Shown: positions 7,738 through 16,762, numbered from the stretch's first letter. The stretch: DNA of 42,466 nucleotides from HGM11368 sp051883395 (GCA_051883395.1 JBJETQ010000048.1:1-42466), one strand, 5' to 3'. Program-made: numbers and translations. Notes: generated by a model not told the origin, from the letters alone.

Positions 7738-9021
7738 ATGAAAAAAAACTACCAATCATTGTTGCAGGCTGCTGCAAAATACGTCGACGATACCAAAATG
7801 CGTTTTCACATTCCCGGTCATAGCGGAGAGCTTGACGGCGGCATTTGGGATAGCTGCTCTTATGACCTGACGGAAGTGGACGGACTGGATAATCTGCTCA
7901 ATCCGCAGGGAGCAATTGCAGATTTGCAGCGTTTGCTGGCTCAGTCTTACAACGTCAAGGCAAGTCTCGTTGTAACGACGGGTTCCACTACGTCTATCCT
8001 TGCTAGTTTAGGTGCGGTCGCTCATTTTGGCAAAAAAGTAGCTGTGCTTGGCGATATGCACAAGTCTTTCTGGAACGGCGTAATGTTGCACGATTTGCAG
8101 GCAGAGAGCTTTGACGACGTAGAAGATTTGAAACAATATCTGTCAAAAACTCAATACGTATCGGCAATTTGCACCACTTCACCCGATTATTTCGGCAGAT
8201 GCAAAGACCTGGCTACGCTCAGAAAAATAGCTGACGAATACGGCATCAAGCTGTGGGTAGATTCGGCGCACGGAGCGCACTTTACATTCAGCAAAGTTTT
8301 GCCGCAGAGCGCTGACGAATACTCTCATATTTGCGTTCATAGCATGCACAAGACAATGCCTTGCTACGGCGGCGCAAGTGTTCTGAACGTGAGCGACGCC
8401 GATATGATAGATATTGCGACGTATTACCGCAATATGTTTCACACGTCGTCTCCTTCCTATCTGACTATGTCAAGTATGGAATGGGCGGTTGAAGAATTTA
8501 TCGCCCACGGAGAAGAATATTACAACAATATCGTGAATACTATCGACAGCTTTGGCGGAAGAATGGGGCAATGGAATATAGAAAAGACCGACGATCCGTC
8601 AAGACTGGTGTTATATTTGCAGGATGTAGATGCGGCGTATACTGCCGATTGGCTGGCTAAACACGGCGCAGTTGTGGAGATGACACGACTCGACCGAATG
8701 GTGCTGATAGTAACTCCGTACAATTATCGCAAGCTGAATGAATTTGCTTCGTTGCTATGCAAGGCTCCTGTCAAAACGGCTGAGCCTGTCCAAGGTCTGA
8801 GCGTCAGACACAAAAAAGCGACGTTATGCGGCAGCGTGGAGTTTGTCGACGTCGATATGGCTTTGGGGAAGGTCTGCGCAAGCGAGATAGGAATATATCC
8901 GCCGGGACTTCCCGTCATTGTCGCAGGAGAAATATTCGACGACGAAACCGTAGAGTTTATCAAAGCGCACAAAACTTCGCTATTTGGTCTTGTAAACGGA
9001 CGTATAGCTGTGTTACAATAA
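7738..9021 (+). CDS. Orn/Lys/Arg decarboxylase family PLP enzyme
   Basis: A 427-aa fold-type I PLP enzyme of the group III (arginine/lysine/ornithine) decarboxylase family, short form as in B. subtilis SpeA/YaaO. Evidence is the N-terminal FHIPGHSG, the DLTEVDGLDNLL substrate loop, TTGSTTS phosphate contact, WVDSAHGAHF with the PLP-pairing Asp, and SMHKTM carrying the Schiff-base Lys near 205. The C-terminal domain holds GIYPPGLPV, typical of the family. The exact amino acid is not decided by sequence. In many Clostridia such a gene sits next to tmk and holB, as here. The ATG at 7738 is preferred over a TTG at 7729 that lies in the terminator T-run. Confidence 0.9.
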   Translation: MKKNYQSLLQAAAKYVDDTKMRFHIPGHSGELDGGIWDSCSYDLTEVDGLDNLLNPQGAIADLQRLLAQSYNVKASLVVTTGSTTSILASLGAVAHFGKKVAVLGDMHKSFWNGVMLHDLQAESFDDVEDLKQYLSKTQYVSAICTTSPDYFGRCKDLATLRKIADEYGIKLWVDSAHGAHFTFSKVLPQSADEYSHICVHSMHKTMPCYGGASVLNVSDADMIDIATYYRNMFHTSSPSYLTMSSMEWAVEEFIAHGEEYYNNIVNTIDSFGGRMGQWNIEKTDDPSRLVLYLQDVDAAYTADWLAKHGAVVEMTRLDRMVLIVTPYNYRKLNEFASLLCKAPVKTAEPVQGLSVRHKKATLCGSVEFVDVDMALGKVCASEIGIYPPGLPVIVAGEIFDDETVEFIKAHKTSLFGLVNGRIAVLQ

Positions 9022-9032
9022 TATAGGTGCTT

Positions 9033-9665
9033 ATGAAAAAAGGAAAGTTTATTACGTTTGAAGGGTGCGAAGGAGTGGGCAAGTCCACTCAGGTTTCTTT
9101 GCTCAGACAATATTTAGACCAAAGGGGCATACAAGCCTTGTTTTTGAGAGAGCCGGGCGGCAGTAGCATATCGGAAGATATTCGTCGGCTTATATTGTCA
9201 ACCGAAAACGTCGGTATGACGGGACAATGCGAAGCCTTGTTATACGCTGCGTCGAGAGCGCAGTTGATAGGTCAGATTATAGAGCCGGCGTTGGCACAGG
9301 GCAAGCTTGTCGTGTGCGACAGATTCACCGATTCCACCTTTGCTTATCAAGGCGTTGCGAGAGGACTGGGCGAAGATTACGTCGACTGTCTCAATAGGCT
9401 GGCGTGTGGAGACGTTATTCCGGATTTAACTATTTTTCTCGATTTGGAACCGCAAGCGGCATTTTTGCGCAAGGGTGGCGCCGACAAAAACGACAGAATG
9501 GAGCAGGAAAAGGAAGAATTTCATCTCAACGTTTACAGGGGATATAAAATTGCCTGCGACAGATATAAGGACAGGATAGTGGCTATCGACGCATCGGCAA
9601 GCAAGGAACAAGTGCATGCCGCTATTGTCGACGCACTTATACAGAGAGATATTTTAGATGATTAA
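9033..9665 (+). CDS. tmk: Thymidylate kinase
   Basis: About 210 aa; phosphorylates dTMP to dTDP. P-loop EGCEGVGKST lies near the N-terminus, followed by the DRF(T)DST motif (CDRFTDSTFAYQGVARGL) that binds dTMP. A flexible lid segment lies near RKGGADKNDRMEQE, with its Arg/Lys set. The ATG at 9033 has AGGTG at 9025-9029; a GTG two codons earlier would overlap that site. The stop overlaps the holB start (9658), so the two are coupled, a common Firmicutes arrangement. Confidence 0.96.
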   Translation: MKKGKFITFEGCEGVGKSTQVSLLRQYLDQRGIQALFLREPGGSSISEDIRRLILSTENVGMTGQCEALLYAASRAQLIGQIIEPALAQGKLVVCDRFTDSTFAYQGVARGLGEDYVDCLNRLACGDVIPDLTIFLDLEPQAAFLRKGGADKNDRMEQEKEEFHLNVYRGYKIACDRYKDRIVAIDASASKEQVHAAIVDALIQRDILDD

Positions 9666-10605
9666 GTACGAAAAGTTGCTCAGACAAAGCAAGCCATACA
9701 TGACAGTTGCCGCCGACAAATCCAACGGTTTGCTGGGGCATTGTTATATGCTTGTGTGCGACGACGAAACGTCTTGTTCCAACCTGTGTACGTTGCTGGC
9801 AAGGTTGATATTATGTGAAGACGGCGGTTGCGGAGTATGCCGCTCATGTCTGAGAGTGGACAACGATTCGCACACCGAGTTGATAAGATTGAACCAATAC
9901 AATGCGGAAAGCGTGAGAGAATTTATTGAGCAGGCATATTACAGCGTGGGCGAAGGCAGATACAAGGTTATGCTGGCTGACGCTTTCGACAAGATAGAGC
10001 CAAGACTTCAAAACACTCTGCTCAAAACGCTAGAAGAACCGTGTGAAGGAGTTGTCTTTATACTGGGGACGACAAGACCTGCCGCCGTACTCGATACCGT
10101 CAAATCACGTTCCAAAAAATTGTATCTTGAAAAGTTTGACGACGATGCTCTGATAGACACTCTCGTGGAAGAAGGGAGAGACGAAGACGCCGCAAGAAAT
10201 GCCGTGTCCTGCGCTTTCGGAAGTTTGGGCAGAGCGGAAAAAATCGTAGGAAATGCCGAATTTATGCAGGCGTTAACCGTGATGGTAGGTATTTTGGACG
10301 ACATGAAGACGTCCAAGGACGTAATCAATATGTTGTCGAGAATGAGACTGGGAGAAACCAAACTTTCAATATATCTCGACGCCATGGAAATAATACTCAA
10401 AGCAATGCTGGCAAAGCGCAACGGACTTACGAGCGGTTTTGACGAGATAGATACTTTGAGCAACAATTATAACAACGCAATCATCGCCAATATATACGAT
10501 TTGTTGGTGGAGTGCAGAAAAAAGCTGGAAAGCAATTGCCGTCAGGACATTGTGGCTGACAGATTGCTGATGGGCATTTTGGAGGTAAAATATTTATGCC
10601 GATGA
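9658..10605 (+). CDS. holB: DNA polymerase III delta' subunit
   Basis: A 315-aa clamp-loader subunit. The N-terminal AAA+ domain has a degenerate P-loop region (about 30-45), as expected for the non-hydrolysing delta' subunit. It also has a four-Cys zinc module (CEDGGCGVCRSC, about 57-68) and the family motif LLKTLEEP. The SRC motif reads SRS (VKSRSKKL). The C-terminal helical collar domain is present but divergent. The start overlaps tmk by 8 bp and the stop overlaps ricT by 10 bp. Confidence 0.88.
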   Translation: MIKYEKLLRQSKPYMTVAADKSNGLLGHCYMLVCDDETSCSNLCTLLARLILCEDGGCGVCRSCLRVDNDSHTELIRLNQYNAESVREFIEQAYYSVGEGRYKVMLADAFDKIEPRLQNTLLKTLEEPCEGVVFILGTTRPAAVLDTVKSRSKKLYLEKFDDDALIDTLVEEGRDEDAARNAVSCAFGSLGRAEKIVGNAEFMQALTVMVGILDDMKTSKDVINMLSRMRLGETKLSIYLDAMEIILKAMLAKRNGLTSGFDEIDTLSNNYNNAIIANIYDLLVECRKKLESNCRQDIVADRLLMGILEVKYLCR

Positions 10606-11477
10606 TAGTAGGCGTCAGATTCGGCGCTGCAAACAAGATTTATTATTTTGACCCTAAGGATATACAATTCAGCGTAGGCGACAACGTCATCGTCGAGACC
10701 GTCAGGGGGCTGGAATATGCAAAAATAGGACAAGCCAACACTATTGTAGAACAGGACAAGATAGTGGGGGAACTCAAACCCGTCGTGCGCAAAGCAACCA
10801 AAGACGACGACAAGCGCCACAAGGAAAATATCGAAAAGAAGGCTGCGGCATTTGACCTGTGTGCAAAAAAAATACAGGCACACGGACTAAAAATGCACCT
10901 TGTCGACGCAGAGTATACGTTTGACAGAAGCAAGGTGGTATTCAGTTTTACCGCAGACGGCAGAGTCGATTTCAGAGAGCTGGTCAAGGACTTGGCAAGC
11001 GAGATGAAAATGCGCATCGAACTCAGGCAGATTTATGAGAGAGACGACGTAAAAATCAAGGGCGCAATGGGAATGTGCGGCAGAGAATGTTGCTGTCTCA
11101 ACTGTCAGTCGCACAATGAAAGGGCGACGGTAAAAATGGCAAAAAATCAAAACATATCGCTAAATCCGTCCAAAGTAAGCGGAATGTGCGGTAAACTGAT
11201 GTGCTGTCTGAGATACGAAAACGACTACTATGCCGCTATGGCCAAGGTTATGCCAAAAGTAGGCACAAGCGTCAAGGTAGACAAGGGAATAGGCAATGTC
11301 GTTGAAACCGACGTTCTGAGAGAGAGAGTCAAAGTCGCCGTTCAGAAGGAAGACGGCATATCGCAGGAATACTATAAAGTGGGAGAGTTTGTCGTGATAG
11401 GTCGGGGCGAAGTCAAAGCCGAAGACGACAAGGACGACGAATCTGACACAATCAAGGACAGCGAACAGGAACAATAA
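10596..11477 (+). CDS. ricT: PSP1-domain protein RicT (YaaT)
   Basis: A 293-aa PSP1 domain protein. In B. subtilis RicT (YaaT) forms a complex with RicA (YmcA) and RicF (YlbF) that binds Fe-S clusters and RNase Y and affects sporulation, competence and mRNA processing. The start VGVRFGAANKIYYFD and GDNVIVET are typical. The Cys-rich segment CGRECCCLNC...SGMCGKLMCCLRYEN is complete. The last ~25 residues are an acidic tail. The gene order tmk-holB-ricT matches many Firmicutes. The start overlaps holB and has GGAGG just upstream of the ATG. Confidence 0.93.
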   Translation: MPMIVGVRFGAANKIYYFDPKDIQFSVGDNVIVETVRGLEYAKIGQANTIVEQDKIVGELKPVVRKATKDDDKRHKENIEKKAAAFDLCAKKIQAHGLKMHLVDAEYTFDRSKVVFSFTADGRVDFRELVKDLASEMKMRIELRQIYERDDVKIKGAMGMCGRECCCLNCQSHNERATVKMAKNQNISLNPSKVSGMCGKLMCCLRYENDYYAAMAKVMPKVGTSVKVDKGIGNVVETDVLRERVKVAVQKEDGISQEYYKVGEFVVIGRGEVKAEDDKDDESDTIKDSEQEQ

Positions 11478-11501
11478 TTTTCAATAAAGAGCCGCAATGT
11501 G

Positions 11502-11530
11502 TTTACAAAACAAAAATATTGTGCTAAGAT
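11502..11530 (+). promoter_or_regulatory. Ferredoxin promoter
   Basis: TTTACA (11502-11507), a 17-nt spacer and TAAGAT (11525-11530), 34 nt before the ferredoxin start codon. Confidence 0.65.
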
Positions 11531-11564
11531 AAAATCACCAACAAATAATAAGGAGATTATGACT

Positions 11565-11735
11565 ATGGCATATGTTATCGGCGATGCTTGCATCAAATGC
11601 GGTTCTTGTGCAGAGAGTTGTCCAGTCAGCGCAATCACGGAAGGCGACAGCCAATACGTTATTGATGCAGAATCTTGCATCAGTTGCGGTACTTGCGCAT
11701 CGGGTTGCCCTGTTGACGCTATCAGCGAAGAATAA
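11565..11735 (+). CDS. 2[4Fe-4S] ferredoxin (clostridial type)
   Basis: A 56-aa electron carrier with two CxxCxxCxxxCP motifs, CIKCGSCAESCP (about 9-20) and CISCGTCASGCP (about 38-49). It is the classical small bacterial ferredoxin that shuttles low-potential electrons in fermentative anaerobes. The ATG at 11565 is preferred over the one at 11559 because AAGGAG (11550-11555) is 9 nt from the former and only 3 nt from the latter. Own promoter and terminator make it monocistronic, consistent with high expression. It fits an anaerobic fermentative lifestyle together with Rex. Confidence 0.97.
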   Translation: MAYVIGDACIKCGSCAESCPVSAITEGDSQYVIDAESCISCGTCASGCPVDAISEE

Positions 11736-11744
11736 TCTTACATC

Positions 11745-11780
11745 AAAAAACAGCCGTCCGATAAGGGCGGCTGTTTTTTT
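11745..11780 (+). terminator. Rho-independent terminator after ferredoxin
   Basis: 10-bp stem ACAGCCGTCC / GGGCGGCTGT with loop GATAA, preceded by an A-run and followed by T6; strong in the + direction and plausible in both. Confidence 0.93.
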
Positions 11781-11940
11781 GTTTTTGCGTTTGAACAACG
11801 CAACCATATTAATAGACTTTTGTCTGCCGACATATCCGTTGACGGAGCAGATTGATATAATAGCGCATATTTCTATAATAAATTTTAAGAAATTATTAAG
11901 TTTAAATTAAAAAAATTATTAATTTAATGTCCCCGTTTAA

Positions 11941-11997
11941 TTGTTTTAGCGCATACTCTATGATAATATATAATGTGTACGACTAAACGTGCGCATT
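11941..11997 (+). promoter_or_regulatory. pyrB promoter with dyad at the transcription start
   Basis: TATAAT lies at 11969-11974; no good -35 is visible at standard spacing. Overlapping the expected start is a 10-bp dyad, AATGTGTACG (11972-11981) and CGTGCGCATT (11988-11997), fully paired if two G-U pairs are allowed, loop ACTAAA. The ribosome site AGGAGA follows at 12003. The leader is too short for a PyrR-type attenuator, so the dyad is a candidate operator or 5' hairpin. Confidence 0.5.
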
Positions 11998-12013
11998 ATT
12001 TTAGGAGAAGACA

Positions 12014-12922
12014 ATGGCTACAAAAGATTTTTTACAGCTCAAAGGCGTGGACAGAGCTACGTTGACGGCATTGCTTGACAGAGCGGAGCAATTTAAAAAA
12101 CTTATGCAAAATCATCGTCCGCCTACCGATATTCTCAAAGGCAGGACGGTCGTCAATATGTTTTTTGAAAATTCAACACGTACAAGATGTTCTTTTGAAG
12201 CGGCAGGCAAAAATCTCGGGGCAGAAGTAATAAGTATGTCTACTGCCGGTTCCAGCGTGCAGAAGGGAGAAAATCTGATTGATACGGCGATTACTCTTGA
12301 CAAGCTCATGCCTGCGGCGATAGTTATACGACATTCTGTGGCGGGAGCGGCAAAAATGGTGGCTGACTGCGTAAAAGCCAGCGTCATCAATGCGGGCGAC
12401 GGAATGCACGCTCACCCTACGCAGGCGTTGCTGGACATGTTTACAATGAGAGAGATATTCGGCGGACTGGAAGGACTCAACGTGGCTATTGTGGGCGACA
12501 TCAAGCACAGCAGAGTGGCAAGGAGCAACATAGAAGGGCTGGCGACTATGGGAGCTAAGGTCAAGGTATACGGGCCTGCAACCCTGATGCCAAAAGACAT
12601 GGACAAGCTGTGTCATGTTTGCAGTAGTATAGAAGAAGCCTTTGAAGGAAGCGACGTGGTTATGGGACTGCGTATTCAACTGGAAAGGCAACAAAAAGGA
12701 CTCTTTCCGAGTGCAGGCGAATACAACAAATTTTACGGTATCAATCTGCAAAGAATGAAACTTGCCAATAAGGGAGCCGTAGTAATGCATCCGGGTCCTG
12801 TCAACAGGGGTATTGAGTTGTCGCACGACGTGCTGGACAGTCCGATATGCGTCAAAGACGAGCAGGTTACGGGCGGAATGGTTACGAGAATGGCATTGCT
12901 GGAAATGCTGTGTAAGGAGTGA
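12014..12922 (+). CDS. pyrB: Aspartate carbamoyltransferase catalytic subunit
   Basis: 302-aa enzyme joining carbamoyl phosphate and aspartate, the committed step of pyrimidine synthesis. Carbamoyl phosphate contacts are FFENSTRTRCSFE (STRTR near 54-58) and HPTQALLDM (near 135). The aspartate-domain loop is present, and HPGPVNRG near the C-terminus is diagnostic against ornithine carbamoyltransferase. Length is normal and no pyrI is seen. First gene of the pyrB-C-F-K-D operon; pyrC begins 4 nt after its stop. Confidence 0.97.
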   Translation: MATKDFLQLKGVDRATLTALLDRAEQFKKLMQNHRPPTDILKGRTVVNMFFENSTRTRCSFEAAGKNLGAEVISMSTAGSSVQKGENLIDTAITLDKLMPAAIVIRHSVAGAAKMVADCVKASVINAGDGMHAHPTQALLDMFTMREIFGGLEGLNVAIVGDIKHSRVARSNIEGLATMGAKVKVYGPATLMPKDMDKLCHVCSSIEEAFEGSDVVMGLRIQLERQQKGLFPSAGEYNKFYGINLQRMKLANKGAVVMHPGPVNRGIELSHDVLDSPICVKDEQVTGGMVTRMALLEMLCKE

Positions 12923-12925
12923 TAT

Positions 12926-14194
12926 ATGGGACTTTGTATTAAAAACGCAATATTTGACGGCAAAAAGACCGACATATTGATAGAAAACGACAAAATCGTC
13001 GCAATCGGCAACGTGGACGTAGCAGAAGATTGTCAGGTATTGGACGCCAACGGACTGACGTTGTTGCCTGCCTTTGTCGATATGCACACTCATCTCAGAG
13101 AACCGGGATTTGAGAGCAAAGAAACCATTGCCAGCGGAAGCATGGCGGCGGTTGCAGGCGGTTATGCCAGCGTGTGCTGCATGCCTAATACAAAACCGGT
13201 AACGGACAATCCGTATATCGTCAAGTACATCATTGACAGAGCCAAAGAAGCGGACAAGGCGAGAGTCTATCCGATAGGCGCAATCAGCGTGGGACTCAAA
13301 GGCGAGATTATGGCGGAAATGGGCAAGATGAAAAGTGCAGGAGCGGTCGCTATGAGCGACGACGGTCAGCCCGTTACTACTGCGCAGATGATGCGACTGG
13401 CTCTCGAATATGCCAAGGACTTCAACTTGTTGCTCATCAGCCATTGTGAAGACAAAGGGCTTGTCAACGACGGCGTTATGAACGAAGGTTACAACTCTAC
13501 GAGACTGGGACTCAGGGGCATACCAAGCGCCGCAGAAGACGTAATGATTGCACGAGAGATTATACTGGCAGAGATGCTCGATACGAGAGTTCATATTGCG
13601 CACGTAAGTACGGCAAGCGGTGTTCAACTCATCAGAGAAGCCAAGGCAAGGGGAGTAAAGGTAAGTGCGGAAACGTGTCCGCATTATATAGCGGGTACCG
13701 ACGACCTAGTAGAAGGATACAATACTATGGCAAAGGTCAATCCGCCGCTGAGAGAAGAAAAGGACAGACAGGCGGTTATAGCAGGATTGGTTGACGGTAC
13801 AATCGACTGTATAGCCACCGACCATGCGCCACACACCAAGGAAGATAAAAATTGCGAATTCAATTTTGCCGCCAACGGAATATCCGGTATTGAAACGGCT
13901 TTTGCCCTGTGTTATACAAATCTGGTTGACAGCGGAATAATGAGTCTTGACAGGCTGTCCGAGCTGATGACGACTGTTCCGGCCAATATAGTCGGCATAC
14001 CGTACGGACAAGTAAAAGTGGGCGGGCTTGCCGACCTTACGCTGGTAGATACCGAAGCCAAGTATAAGATAGACAGCTCGACCTTCTGTTCCAAGGGCAA
14101 AAATACGCCTTTTGACGGATTTGAAGTCAAGGGCAAAGTCAGATATACCGTCGTAGGCGGAAAAATAAAATATGCAAGCGAGGACAAACAATGA
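12926..14194 (+). CDS. pyrC: Dihydroorotase (class I)
   Basis: 422-aa amidohydrolase closing carbamoyl aspartate to dihydroorotate. Metal site HTHLREPG near residue 51 (DMHTHLREPGFESKE). CCMPNTKPVTDN binds substrate, later metal His residues are in LLISHCED and HIAHVST, and the catalytic Asp is in IATDHAPHT. The conserved C-terminal beta-domain includes GKVRYTVVGGK. The stop overlaps pyrF by 4 bp. A 503-aa open frame on the opposite strand across pyrB/pyrC is a shadow of biased codon use. Confidence 0.97.
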   Translation: MGLCIKNAIFDGKKTDILIENDKIVAIGNVDVAEDCQVLDANGLTLLPAFVDMHTHLREPGFESKETIASGSMAAVAGGYASVCCMPNTKPVTDNPYIVKYIIDRAKEADKARVYPIGAISVGLKGEIMAEMGKMKSAGAVAMSDDGQPVTTAQMMRLALEYAKDFNLLLISHCEDKGLVNDGVMNEGYNSTRLGLRGIPSAAEDVMIAREIILAEMLDTRVHIAHVSTASGVQLIREAKARGVKVSAETCPHYIAGTDDLVEGYNTMAKVNPPLREEKDRQAVIAGLVDGTIDCIATDHAPHTKEDKNCEFNFAANGISGIETAFALCYTNLVDSGIMSLDRLSELMTTVPANIVGIPYGQVKVGGLADLTLVDTEAKYKIDSSTFCSKGKNTPFDGFEVKGKVRYTVVGGKIKYASEDKQ

Positions 14195-15090
14195 TTATCG
14201 ACGCACTTATCGACAAAATCAAACTGACCGGCAATCCGTCTGTAATAGGGCTGGATACGTGTATAGATTATCTTCCCGAAGATATGCAAAAGGTCTGCAC
14301 AACGCTGGAAGAAGCGGGCAAGCAGATTACCAGGTTCAATTTTGACCTTATCGACACTCTCAAAGACGTCATTCCGGCAGTAAAGGTACAGGTGGCTTAT
14401 TATGAGATGTACGGTGTGGAAGGCATGAAAGCGTTCAGAGATACCATTGCTTATGCAAGACAAAACGGGCTTATCGTAATAGCCGACGTCAAACGCAACG
14501 ATATAGGCAGTACGGCGGCTGCATACGGCAAAGCCTACATAGGCAAATGCAAGCTGGCAGGCGGCGAAGTTACTCCTTACGAAAGCGATTTTATCACCGT
14601 CAACGGCTATCTTGGCAGCGACGGAATTCTGCCTTTTGTAGAAGATTGCAAAAAGTACGACAAAGGGCTGTTTGCGCTTGTCAAGACGTCCAATCCGACG
14701 AGCGGCGAGTTGCAGGATAAGATAATGGAAAACGGCAGGACGTTGTACGACAATATGGCTTGTCTTGTTGACAAGTGGGGCGCAGAGCTTGTAGGCAAAT
14801 ACGGATACAGCAGCGTGGGCGGCGTCGTAGGCGCAACTCACAAGGAACAGGCACAAGCTATACGCAAAGCACATCCCAACATGTTTTTCCTTATTCCGGG
14901 CTACGGCGCTCAGGGCGGAAAGGCAGAAGACCTGGCAGTATGCTTTGAAAACAAGATGGGCGGTATAGTCAATTCTTCAAGGGGAATATTGTGCGCATAC
15001 CGCAAACCGCAATATGCAGGAATGGATTACAAACAAGCTGCGCTTCAAGCGGCTATCGATATGAAGAAGGATATTACGAGATGTCTGTAA
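14191..15090 (+). CDS. pyrF: Orotidine 5'-phosphate decarboxylase, long (type 2) form
   Basis: 299-aa decarboxylase producing UMP. The catalytic DxKxxD array is ADVKRNDIGST (about 92-102). The phosphate-binding end is PGYGAQGG near 232-239, then NSSRGILCAY. At ~300 aa it is the long form common in Clostridia and actinobacteria rather than the ~240-aa B. subtilis type. It overlaps pyrC by 4 bp at its start and pyrK by 10 bp at its end. Confidence 0.95.
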   Translation: MIIDALIDKIKLTGNPSVIGLDTCIDYLPEDMQKVCTTLEEAGKQITRFNFDLIDTLKDVIPAVKVQVAYYEMYGVEGMKAFRDTIAYARQNGLIVIADVKRNDIGSTAAAYGKAYIGKCKLAGGEVTPYESDFITVNGYLGSDGILPFVEDCKKYDKGLFALVKTSNPTSGELQDKIMENGRTLYDNMACLVDKWGAELVGKYGYSSVGGVVGATHKEQAQAIRKAHPNMFFLIPGYGAQGGKAEDLAVCFENKMGGIVNSSRGILCAYRKPQYAGMDYKQAALQAAIDMKKDITRCL

Positions 15091-15857
15091 GAGAAACGAC
15101 GTGCAAAGTTATATATAATCAAAGGGTTGCCGACGGCATATTCGAGATGAAGCTGGCAACCGACAGCGTGGACGACGTGTCGGGCGGTCAGTTTGTCAAT
15201 ATCAAGCTTCCTTCAAACGACACCTTGCTCAGAAGACCGTTTTGCATATGCGACTTTGACCCACAGGACAATAGCATCGTAGTTTGCTATGCGGTGGTGG
15301 GCAAAGGCACCCAGACGCTGTCGCAAGTTAAGGCAGGCGAAGAATTGAAGGCGACTCTGCCGCTGGGCAACGGCTTTGACCCCCGTGGCAAATATTCCAA
15401 AATTATGCTTATTGGCGGCGGAATGGGCAGCGCCGTACTTCCTGCCGTGGCAAGACGTAGCGAAGGAGTAGATTGCGTGTGCTATCTCGGCTTTGCGGAT
15501 AAGAGCAAGGTCGTGCTGGAAGACAGGTTGCGCTCGCTATGCTCAGACGTAATTGTGGCTACCGACAACGGCAGTTACGGTCGCAAAGGATTCGTTACCG
15601 ACGTGGCTGCCCGTGATATAGCTGACTTAGGCGTCGACGCTGTATTTTGTTGCGGACCCGAAGTCATGTACAAAGCTCTCAGAAAGGCATTTGCAGGTAT
15701 TGACGTTCCCGTATACATATCGCTGGAACAAAGAATGGGGTGCGGCATAGGCGCTTGTCTTGTGTGCAACTGCATGATAGAGAGAGACGGAAATCAAGGC
15801 TACTATCGGGTGTGCAAGGACGGCCCCGTATTCAGACTTTCGGAGGTGGTACTGTGA
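15081..15857 (+). CDS. pyrK: Dihydroorotate dehydrogenase B electron-transfer subunit
   Basis: A 258-aa ferredoxin reductase-like protein that passes electrons from the PyrD FMN through FAD and [2Fe-2S] to NAD+. The FAD site is RRPFCICD (RxxS/T-like position) with GKGTQTLS. The NAD-binding region has MLIGGGMGSAVLP. The C-terminal [2Fe-2S] ligands are in CGIGACLVCNC with a later Cys (RVCKDGPVF). The ATG at 15081 overlaps the pyrF end; a longer frame upstream has no homology-like sequence. It is coupled to pyrD by GTGA overlap, so the complex is made stoichiometrically. Confidence 0.94.
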   Translation: MSVRETTCKVIYNQRVADGIFEMKLATDSVDDVSGGQFVNIKLPSNDTLLRRPFCICDFDPQDNSIVVCYAVVGKGTQTLSQVKAGEELKATLPLGNGFDPRGKYSKIMLIGGGMGSAVLPAVARRSEGVDCVCYLGFADKSKVVLEDRLRSLCSDVIVATDNGSYGRKGFVTDVAARDIADLGVDAVFCCGPEVMYKALRKAFAGIDVPVYISLEQRMGCGIGACLVCNCMIERDGNQGYYRVCKDGPVFRLSEVVL

Positions 15858-16762
15858 ATCTCAAAGTAAATATAGCAGGCGTCGAGTTCAAAAATCCGAT
15901 AATAACCGCAAGCGGTACATTTGGATTTGGAAAAGAATATTCGCAGTTCTATCCGCTGTCGGCTTTGGGCGGAATGTGTACAAAGGGGCTGACTCTCAAA
16001 CCTAAACAAGGCAATCCGCCACCGAGAATTGCCGAAACGCAGTCGGGCATAATCAACAGCGTAGGACTTCAAAATCCCGGTATAGACAAGTTTCTTGCCG
16101 ATGACGACGTAAGACTTGCGGAAGAAGACGTGGTGGTGATAGCCAACATAGCTGGAGCGTGTCTGGAAGATTATATTGCCATCGGAGAAAAAATCAACGA
16201 GAGCAATGCCGATATGGTGGAACTCAATATTTCATGTCCCAACGTCAAGGCAGGCGGAATGGCATTTGGTATATTGCCTGAGAGTGTGGAGAGAGTAACG
16301 AGAGCGGTAAAAAACGTGTGCAAAAAGCCGATAATTACCAAGCTCAGCCCCAACGTATCCTGTATTGCGGACAATGCAAGAGCGGCGGAAGCAGGCGGTG
16401 CGGACGGCATATCTCTCATCAATACTCTGTCGGCTATGGCAATAAACTATAAGACTCGTAGACCTGTATTGTTCAACAATCACGGCGGACTGAGCGGCGC
16501 ATGCGTCAAACCCGTTGCGCTCAAAATGGTGTGGGATTGCTATAATGCAGTCAAAATTCCTATTATAGGCATGGGCGGAGTACAGAGTTATACCGACGTT
16601 CTCGAATTTATGATATGCGGAGCAAGAGCCGTGCAGGTAGGCACCTATAACTTTACCGAGCCTATGGGAGCTTATAATATCGTCAAAGACCTTGAACAAT
16701 ACGTCAGTCAACAGGACATTGACGTCAACGATTTGGTGGGCAGCCTCATTGTCAACGGTTGA
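15854..16762 (+). CDS. pyrD: Dihydroorotate dehydrogenase B catalytic subunit
   Basis: 302-aa class 1B FMN enzyme oxidising dihydroorotate. It begins VNLKVNIAGVEFKNPIITASGTFG. The substrate loop is NSVGLQNPG, the class 1B catalytic residue is the Cys in ELNISCPNVK, and the FMN phosphate site is GMGGVQSYTDVLEFMICGA. The GTG at 15854 is chosen because it overlaps the pyrK stop (GTGA), has GGAGG 8 nt upstream, and gives the family N-terminus. The longer ATG frame would run far inside pyrK. Confidence 0.95.
   Translation: MNLKVNIAGVEFKNPIITASGTFGFGKEYSQFYPLSALGGMCTKGLTLKPKQGNPPPRIAETQSGIINSVGLQNPGIDKFLADDDVRLAEEDVVVIANIAGACLEDYIAIGEKINESNADMVELNISCPNVKAGGMAFGILPESVERVTRAVKNVCKKPIITKLSPNVSCIADNARAAEAGGADGISLINTLSAMAINYKTRRPVLFNNHGGLSGACVKPVALKMVWDCYNAVKIPIIGMGGVQSYTDVLEFMICGARAVQVGTYNFTEPMGAYNIVKDLEQYVSQQDIDVNDLVGSLIVNG

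Noticed and set aside
11975..12013. PyrR-type attenuator in the pyrB leader
   Set aside because: The leader is about 30 nt, without the conserved PyrR-binding loop or a terminator.
12173..13684. 503-aa open frame antisense to pyrB and pyrC
   Set aside because: Composition is rich in Cys, His, Arg and Ser as expected of a shadow frame, and both sense genes are complete and conserved.
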